Assembly: GCA_964059195.1 (NCBI GenBank)
Contig: CAXKWD010000005.1
Coordinates: 38,889,825 to 38,953,824 of the forward strand
Direction of reading: 5' to 3'
Origin: Ectobius pallidus
Lineage: Eukaryota > Arthropoda > Insecta > Blattodea > Ectobiidae
DNA length: 64,000 nucleotides
The notes below the pieces were generated by a model. It saw only the letters and a list, made by a program, of their open reading frames with translations, searched no databases and was not told the origin of the DNA. The position numbers were made by a program, and so were the translations under genes. Shown piece by piece: positions 57,295 to 64,000 of the stretch; the first letter of the stretch is position 1; every line of letters begins with the position of its first letter.

Positions 57295-57973
57295 CGAGGG
57301 TGGATTGAAAAGTAACGCACAATAATTTTGTTTAACAAAAAGTTTAATAGGTACATTTACAAACAAATGCACACATGAAGGGATATCTTCTGTTTATTTT
57401 TCTGTATAGTCACCAAGTTTCTCAGCACATGTCTCCCATCGTGATACCAGTTTCAAAATACCCTGGTCATGGAAGTCCCTTCGGTTGGAGTATAGCCTTC
57501 TGCAGACTGCTGTTTTCACTTCTGCATCTGACGCAAAGCGTTTACCGACCAGGAATTTCTTCTTGGGACCAAACAAATGAAAGTCCGACGGTGCCAGGTC
57601 TGGCCTGTATGTAGGATGCTGGAGCACCTCCCAATCAAATTTGTTGATTTTCTCACGAACAGCTGCATCAACATGGGGTGAGAATTGTCGTGAATAAATT
57701 TGACACCACGCATGTCCCTGTGAATTTCACTCGGGTTATGCCCTTTAGCCCATACAAATCTCACTACACCTAGCTGCTCTTCACAAGTGGACGATAGTAA
57801 CATGCGCGCCATGTTTGTTGCATAGTTCACGCTTCTCTCGCTAGAGCTACACATGAGAACAAAATAGCGTCCTTAGCTTAAGCTTCAAACTCCACCCTGG
57901 TGAAAGTTCAATGTCCCAGCCGCAATACCAACGCAGAAAAAATTATTGTGCTTTACTTTTCGATCCACCCTCG
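57295..57973 (-). mobile_element. mariner element, internally deleted
   Basis: Terminal inverted repeats cgagggtggattgaaaagta and, read inward from the right, cgagggtggatcgaaaagta extend about 35 bp with few mismatches. TA dinucleotides flank both ends (57293-57294 and 57974-57975). At 679 bp it is about half of a full mariner (roughly 1.3 kb). Confidence 0.93.
57394..57854 (-). pseudogene. mariner transposase, deleted and frameshifted
   Basis: The enzyme would excise and reinsert the element through a DD34D catalytic triad. The N-terminal frame reads CEEQLGVVRFVWAKGHNPSE (helix-turn-helix start) and jumps by deletion into VKFIHDNSHP, which carries the second catalytic aspartate (the 'FIHDN' block). 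A frameshift then leads to HPTYRPDLAPSDFHLFGPKK with the third aspartate (SDFHLFG) and ends LVSRWETCAEKLGDYTEK. The first catalytic aspartate region and about half the protein are gone. Confidence 0.9.
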
Positions 57974-57979
57974 TAGAAC

Positions 57980-58514
57980 TTCCGAAATTAACTAAGCCTG
58001 AAACATAAAAATAAAATAGATGTTTTCAGTAAACAAACTGCAAAATTTCTTGTTCGAGGATTTGTCTTACTGCGAGTGTGCAGTTACAGTTACCTAATAG
58101 ACCCTGGTTCTTGTTGGAACAATTATAGTTCAATCAATATTTATTTTGATATATTTAATAGCTGATATCGATTCGTATTAAAGACAAATATGAATTATAT
58201 GTTAAATTAATAGTCTATTATTACTGCCAATCAATTTAAAAAGTTTAATGATGTGGTTAAAATATATGTAAAAAGTATCAATGTTAATTTCGAATCACGA
58301 AATACAACTTTTGTGGTTATGAAAATCTCAAGCTCAATGGAGAATGGGGTCGCTCAGATAATCTCCACTATTCGGCTTACTAATATAATCCCGTGTACAT
58401 TAGAATAAATGTGTAGTAGGCCTACCATAAAAACAACTTAATAGATAGGCTTACTGACCTACTTAAATATAAAACTGGCTTGGTTATGGATATTTCACTT
58501 TGCTTTTAGTCCCT
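57980..58514. other. No recognisable gene
   Basis: AT-rich; borders the giant foldback on its right. Confidence 0.4.
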
Positions 58515-61500
58515 TTATATAAAGGATCGTATGTAATCTAAATAGGAAAAGTCCAGGCAACGAACGAAAAATAGAAAAAAAAATCGTGTAGTTTTGAAAT
58601 TTTGCAGAGTTGTCGGAGGGAGTGTCCCGAACAACATACTAAAAGTCCCCGAAGGTGGGGGGTGAGCGGGGGGCACGGGGGCCCGCGGAAGGTCCCTATT
58701 TTAGGTTTTCCGCTTATATCTAAACAATGGTGCATCGTAGAGGAAACGTTGCTATGTACAAAAGTCAAGCTGATAAAATTTCCTACAAGTTTGATTCTAT
58801 ACATTTCTTTCTATTCCCAATAGTTTTCGAGCTATCCGCCAGCGAAAATAACAAATTTGTTTAAAAAGCTCTTTCGCCTCGCGCTTTTCGACACACTTTG
58901 CCTTCTAGCACTTCAGCCCTTAGGTATACAGCAATGTTCTCATAAAAAAAGTTGTAGGTAAATAAATTATCTTGAAAATGAGTAGTCATTTGTTACTTTG
59001 TCTTCAAATGTTCAAAAGTTATAACAATTTTAAGATTCGGTCAAATTTCTAGATTTCGAAATAAAACCGTACATCGTAGTTTCTCTCTATATAGGGGTTA
59101 TATCTTTGTACATAAGCTGTATATTGTGTATTTACATCATGAAACAAGTGGAGAAACATCACACAACCATTAAAGTTGAAATTATTAAAATCCGATCACG
59201 GTACAAGCACAGTACATGTAATGGAAAATACATTATATTGCAGGCAAGAAAGGAGAAATATGGACAAAAATCATGTTGTTTTGAAATTTGGCAGAGATGT
59301 GAGGGAAAGTGTCCTAAACAACGTAGTAAACGTCCCCATGGGTAGGGGGTGAGCGGGGGGTGGGGGGCACTTTTACCGGAAAAGGTAATTTCCATAAGTT
59401 TTCCCTAAATACACAAAAAACTATGGGCTCTAGCAAAATACAGTTTATGCACAAAATTAAACTACATTAAAGCTCTTATAAAATTTATCTGAATGATATT
59501 TCTGTAGAATTAATAGTTCAGGAAATAGAAGGATATGAAATATGACACAGTTCTGGAAATTCTGTTTTACGTATACACCTATAGGCCTATATTATATTTT
59601 TTAACAAAAAAAAAGGCAGATGATAATTAAATTAGCAAGATGCCAAGCAAGCAAACTAGTTCTTAGAATAATATTTGTACTAAAGGTAAACATCACACAC
59701 AAAATAATAATAATAATTATTATTATTATTATTAACTTATTATAAAGCTTACAAAAATCACATGGTATGAGTGTACTTTATAAGAAATATAAATCAGGCC
59801 TATTAGCCGTTCTATTTTTCGCTTAAAATATCATTTCTAAAAATTGTAAATAGTTAGAAATTGTAAAAATTTAGAAATTATAAGACCTAATAGGCCTACA
59901 AAATACTTTAAATAAATGTTTAGTTGTCTCCAGTCTTCTTCAGTCTTTTCTTCAGTCTCCAATACTGGAATCCTAATACTGTACATCGTATGATAAATTA
60001 GGGTTATATTTTTCTATCTACCGAACACTCAGTATTTATACACATATATAACATTAATTAAAGAGTGCCTAAACAACTTATTTTGCTTGGACGTCATAAA
60101 TTTTAAATTCATCTCCTTCTTCTAATGGTATACTGTTGTATCAAGACAGGTTCCACAAACGGATGAGCATTTAATACTAGCTTTTCTGGATCCATATCTT
60201 CCACCACACCGAGTTGCACAGTGACAAAATATGATGTGCAAATATTCTCAGGAGCCACATAGACAAGTAAACGTTTATTTAAAGTAATAGGTAAGCCTGC
60301 TATTCTTAGAATCCTTAAATATAATTGTCTAATTCCTTACCATTTTTCAAAATAACGGTAATTTTTTTAACGAAACGTAAAAAGTCTCAGCTTTACAAGA
60401 AGAATATTAATAATAATAATAATGATAATGAGTTTTATATGTAACATTAACCATTAGTAATTATATTTTCCTAAGAACTAGTTTGCTTGCTTAACATCTT
60501 GCTAATTTAATTATCATCTGCCTTCTCTTTTGTTAAAAAATAAAATATATAGGTGTATGTAAAACGGAATTTCCAGACCTGTGTCATACTTCATATCCTT
60601 CTATTTCCTGAACTATTAATTCTACAGAAATATCATTCATATAAATTTTATAATAACTTTAATGTAGTTTAATTTTGTGCATAAACTGTATTTTGCTAGA
60701 AACCCATAGTTTTTTGTGTATTTAGGGAAAACTGAGGGAAATTACATTTTCCGGTAAAAGTGCCCCCCACCCCCCGCTCACCCCCTATCCATGGGGACTT
60801 TTACTACGTTGTTTAGGATACTTTCCCCCATATTTCTGCCAAATTTCAAAACTACATGATTTTTTGTCCCTATTTTTCCTTTCTTGCCTGCAATATAATG
60901 TATTTTCCATTACATGTACTGTGCTTGTACCGTGATCGGATTTTAATAATTTCAACTTTAATGGTTGTGTGATGTTTCTCCACTTGTTTCATGATGTAAA
61001 TACACAATATACAGCTTATGTACAAAGATATAACCCCTATATAGAGAGAAACTACAATGTACGGTTTTATTTCGAAATCTAGAAATTTGACCGAATCTTA
61101 AAATTGTTATAACTTTTGAACATTTGAAGACAAAGTAACAAATGACTACTCATTTTCAAGATAATTTATTTACCTACAACTTTTTTTATGAGAACATTGC
61201 TGTATACCTAAGGGCTGAAGTGCTAGAAGGCAAAGTGTGTCGAAAAGCGCGAGGCGAAAGAGCTTTTTTTAAAAAAATGTTATTTTCGCTGGCGGATATC
61301 TCGAAAACTATTGGGAATAGGAAGAAATGTGTAGAGTCAAACTTATAGGAAATTTTATCAGCTTGAATTTTGTATATAGCAACGTTTCCTCTACGATGCA
61401 CCATTGTTTAGATATAAGCGAAAAACCTAAAATAGGGACCTTCCGCGGGCCCCCCTGCCCCCCGCTCACCCCCCACCTTCGGGGACTTTTAGTATGTTGT

Positions 61501-61628
61501 TAGGGACACTCCCTTCGACAACTCTGCAAAATTTCAAAACTACACGATTTTTTTTTCTATTTGGTGTTTTTCGACGTTTATTGACTTGACTATTATATAA
61601 AGGATCGTATGTAATCTAAATAGGAAAA
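58515..61628. mobile_element. Giant foldback element, arms about 1.2 kb, 36-bp flanking direct repeat
   Basis: A perfect 36-bp direct repeat (ttatataaaggatcgtatgt... to ...aataggaaaa) lies at 58515-58550 and 61593-61628. Between them, 58551-59745 and about 60375-61592 are inverted copies with small indels and many substitutions, around a centre near 60067. Each arm carries the module 'gcagag.tgt..gggagtgtcc..aacaac.tagta.a.gtcccc.....ggggggtgagcgggggg' twice, about 700 bp apart. The spacer (59746-60374) is unique and contains an open frame (60109-60336). The superfamily is not recognised. Confidence 0.85.
60109..60336 (-). CDS. Unrecognised 75-codon open frame inside giant foldback
   Basis: On the reverse strand there are 75 sense codons between TAA (60337-60339) and the terminal TGA (60109-60111). 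It has no internal stop and no early ATG. The product includes GIRQLYLRILRIAGLPITLN, LLVYVAPENICTSYFVTVQL and VVEDMDPEKLVLNAHPFVEP, ending in IRRRR. Composition is protein-like (charged and hydrophobic residues mixed, no low complexity), unlike the surrounding frames. The lack of a start suggests a terminal exon or a truncated transposon gene. I do not recognise the family and assign no function. By rough estimate a 75-codon run is uncommon but not impossible by chance in DNA this AT-rich. Confidence 0.4.
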   Translation of the reverse strand, partial: GIRQLYLRILRIAGLPITLNKRLLVYVAPENICTSYFVTVQLGVVEDMDPEKLVLNAHPFVEPVLIQQYTIRRRR

Positions 61629-61741
61629 TATGTATTATTGTAGATAGTTCGTTCTTCCTTTCCTATTTTTGTAGAAGGTACGCAATAATAATTAAGAAAT
61701 CGCGCACAATGTGCATTATCTTAACCTACTGACAAACACCC

Positions 61742-61848
61742 ACTACTGAGGGGATCTTTCACTACTGAAAAATCCCCGACCCGGCCGGGAATCGAACCCG
61801 GGCCGCCGGAGTGGAAGGCAGGCGTGCTACCGACTCACCCACACGCAA
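61742..61848 (-). mobile_element. SINE family D head, copy 2
   Basis: The reverse strand gives tgtgggtgagtcggtagcac (A box) and ggcccgggttcgattcccgg (B box), then gggtcggggatttttc. The anticodon stem does not pair, so it is not a functional tRNA. Related to the SINE at 29640-29915. Confidence 0.6.
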
Positions 61849-61859
61849 TAAGAAATCAT

Positions 61860-62590
61860 CTGGACAGAACAGATTAGACTTACGCTCACGTTGCTATCAT
61901 TCACGTTTTATTCCACGTCAACTCAGAGCATAACATAAATAGCCTAATGCTAAGGGAAAAATTGGCCTTCGCTAGTTCTCAACGTGTAGGTCACGAAAAA
62001 TATGTTTAATAATTACTTCAAGGAATACAAACTGTTACAAAGTAAAACAACAAGTCTTTCCGCTCACGCTCTCATTATAACAATAACACGAACTGGCTTG
62101 CAAGAAATCGAAATTTTATTGTTTCTAATCAATGGACATTTATATTACTTCAATTTCCAAATAAGTTATGTTGTATAAAATAATGTGATTTCATGTTGTT
62201 TAATGACAGCATGTGACGTATTAATCACCGCACGTTGATGCCTTACGTGTCCAGTAACGAGCTGACCATTTTATCAGATAAAATCGCATCCTCATATTAA
62301 TATCAAGCATTTTATAAGATAAACTGTCGTGATTGGTCTATATCCGAGGAAATGCTCAACGTTATTAGTCAACATCAAACTCGCGGCGTATGAGTGGAAT
62401 AGTCGATATAATCCCACCTCTAGTGGAAAGATGATATACAGATACAAAAAGAAGTACTATAACTTACTACTTACTACTAAATTGACAAGCATTGATCGAT
62501 TTGGACGGAACTCACTGTGCAGGAGTTTCCTGGGCCAGAGAACTCTACTCTGAGGTCTTTTTCCCAGGCGGCGCTTTTAATCATTTAATG
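61860..62590. other. No recognisable gene
   Basis: A 74-codon forward frame (62329-62553) shows no motif. AT-rich. Confidence 0.4.
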
Positions 62591-62591
62591 C

Positions 62592-63005
62592 ACTCTAAAG
62601 CCTAATTTTTAGCTGTTTCCTTATAATTATTATTCGTTTTGAATACAGTATTATGTTTTAATTATTTTTCTCTTAAATTTTATTAATTATTGTGGGGGAA
62701 GCCAGCGGGCTATGGTTATAACGATCTGGAGCAAGGACCATCCATTGCTCGAAGATCAATTTTTTAAATTGTAGACTTGATTGATAGCAAATTATCCGTT
62801 AGTGGAATTTTCTCTTTTTAGCCACTTATTAAGCGATGTGAACAAATTGTAACTAGTTTGCTTTTATCGATTACAAAATATTAAAAACAAGCCTCTGGTA
62901 ATGACATCTAATATGTGGTTTGATTCTTTAGGTGTATCGTTTGTACAGATTCGTGGTATAAATAATACTCTAAAGCCGAATTTTTAGCTGTTTCTTTATA
63001 ATTAA
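62592..63005. repeat. 39-bp direct repeat bracketing 336 bp
   Basis: actctaaagcctaattttta...ttataatta at 62592-62630 recurs at 62967-63005 with two or three differences. The DNA between includes gtgggggaagccagcgggct and is otherwise AT-rich. It could be a long target duplication around an insertion or the footprint of a partial duplication. Confidence 0.6.
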
Positions 63006-63197
63006 TAACACAAGTCAACAAAATTAAAATGGTTTTTTGTATCCGAAATAAAATATATCAAATCTTATGTAATTTGGCCTTCTAAATTCGAAAATGGCAG
63101 TGAATTTTTTTTATTAGTTCTCGTTTAGAAGATATCGGCTTTATAGCCTTCATTGTTGTTCGTGCAAGAAAATATACGTAGTCTTTAATCACATACC

Positions 63198-63990
63198 TCA
63201 TAAACGTGGTCTTTTGGCTTCTCTAGTGTACTTTATCTTAGGAGCATCTCTTACTACAGACCAGCAGTAGTCAGGAATCATATTCATGTTCCATTTCCCC
63301 TGATAGCGTCGTTCTAGAGTAGCGATGTCTTGGTGGAAACGTTCACCATGCTCGTCGCTTACTACTCCAAGATTGTCAGGGAAGAAGACCAGGTGAGAGT
63401 GAAGGAAATGCATCTTAAGAGATGTGTTGCACCCATCAACATATTGTCCACTAATGTTCTGTAATTAGACGCCCTTTTGTTGCCAAGGAAATTAAGTACA
63501 ACTCTAGTGAACGCTACCCATACAGTTTTCTCCTTGCCTGTTAGAAGTCCATGAACATGTTCATCAGCCATTAGTTTTTTTATTTGGGGACCTATGAATA
63601 TTCCCTCTTTGATTTTAGATTCATTTAATCGTGGAAATTTATGATTTCAGAGATACCTAAATGCTTCTCCGTTTTGATCCATACCTTTTACAAAGTTTTT
63701 CATTAATCCCAACTTAATGTGCAACGCAGGTAGTATTATTTTAGTCTTGCCAACCAGTGGTCTGCAAACAATGTTTTTAATACCATTGCTTTGTTGCATA
63801 GGGCTTGTCCTTTGCACGACTATCCCATTCACATAAAAAGCAACAATATTTTGTATAACACTGTTGAAGACCTAATATGATTGCCACCACTTTCAAATCT
63901 ACACATATGCACCACTTGTACCTATCATAATTTAAACAGTTGATGAGTAGTTTAATATTATCATATGTATCTTTCATATGAACTGCATGC
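63198..63990 (-). pseudogene. 'CEWDSR' repeated arthropod protein relic, copy 2, runs toward right edge
   Basis: Read from the right edge leftward, frames carry CYTKYCCFLCEWDSRAKDKP, then LPALHIKLGLMKNFVKGMDQ, then (after one in-frame TGA near 63645) SKIKEGIFIGPQIKKLMADE and FLGNKRASNYRTLVDNML, then after a shift MHFLHSHLVFFPDNLGVVSD and EHGERFHQDI, QGKWNMNMIPDYCW. The order matches copy 1 at 52290-52625 and extends it. At least two frameshifts and one stop make it a pseudogene. Function unknown; the conserved HSHLxFFP and DEHGERFHQD blocks look like an enzyme core, but that is only inference. Confidence 0.75.
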
Positions 63991-64000
63991 CCGATGGGAA

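Noticed and set aside
59106..59395. Frames on both strands of the left foldback arm and their mirror images near 61142-61404
   Set aside because: They are mirror translations of the same inverted repeat, including G-rich modules, and are not conserved between the two arms.
61776..61846. Possible functional tRNA (Gly-like B box and loop)
   Set aside because: The anticodon stem does not pair and the sequence is shared with a SINE head at 29850-29912.

Overview
This 64 kb window looks like intergenic or intronic DNA from a large, AT-rich, repeat-laden animal genome, most likely an arthropod and probably an insect. The reasons are the mix of transposon relics (mariner, other Tc1/mariner-type transposases carrying an insect-style N-terminal helix-turn-helix, hAT, piggyBac-like, Helitron-like, LINE C-terminal ends), several tRNA-derived SINE families, (AAT)n and (AT)n microsatellites, and a very strong excess of the palindrome TAGGCCTA. 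A large-genome insect such as a cockroach fits, but the species cannot be fixed from sequence alone. I found no intact host protein gene, no rRNA and no convincing functional tRNA. Every coding signal I recognise is a broken mobile-element protein.

Layout. 1-6.5 kb: SINE tail, possible MITE, tRNA-like SINE head cut by a hAT-type MITE (3514-3775, 8-bp target duplication), a hAT deletion derivative with a decayed transposase (4022-4937), and a complete SINE (5527-5843). 6.5-11.2 kb: (ATT)n, a foldback MITE (6913-7143), a decayed tandem array with a unit of about 120-130 bp (about 7320-9840) hosting a SINE, and a foldback with two hammerhead-like motifs (10932-11102). 12.5-16 kb: LINE relic and a Helitron-like element. 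16.57-20.89 kb: a 4.3 kb degenerate 23-bp minisatellite interrupted by a Penelope-type foldback and a SINE. 22.5-24.1 kb: a Helitron-like element and a transposase relic. 24.6-32.1 kb: SINEs, a repeat array ending in (GACA)n-like DNA, and a LINE split by a SINE with a 12-bp target duplication. 34.3-34.8 kb: a SINE split by a 147-bp MITE. 35.7-45.1 kb: three related non-coding element families in both orientations and a second hAT-type MITE. 46.28-47.04 kb: an almost perfect 740-bp palindrome with two divergent tRNA-like sequences and a 12-bp target duplication. 47-58 kb: LINE scraps, a transposase gene fused by internal deletion (50063-50320), a piggyBac-like element (51068-51900), a broken copy of a repeated arthropod protein family (about 52290-52625), SINEs and an internally deleted mariner (57295-57973). 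58.5-61.6 kb: a giant foldback with arms of about 1.2 kb, bounded by a perfect 36-bp direct repeat and holding an unrecognised 75-codon open frame. 61.7-64 kb: SINE head, and a second broken copy of the same repeated protein family running off the right edge.

Nothing here forms an operon or pathway. The biological story is nested insertion, internal deletion and decay of many transposon families. The least explained items are the giant foldback with its enclosed reading frame, the tRNA palindrome, the long minisatellite, and the paired inverted hammerhead-like motifs.
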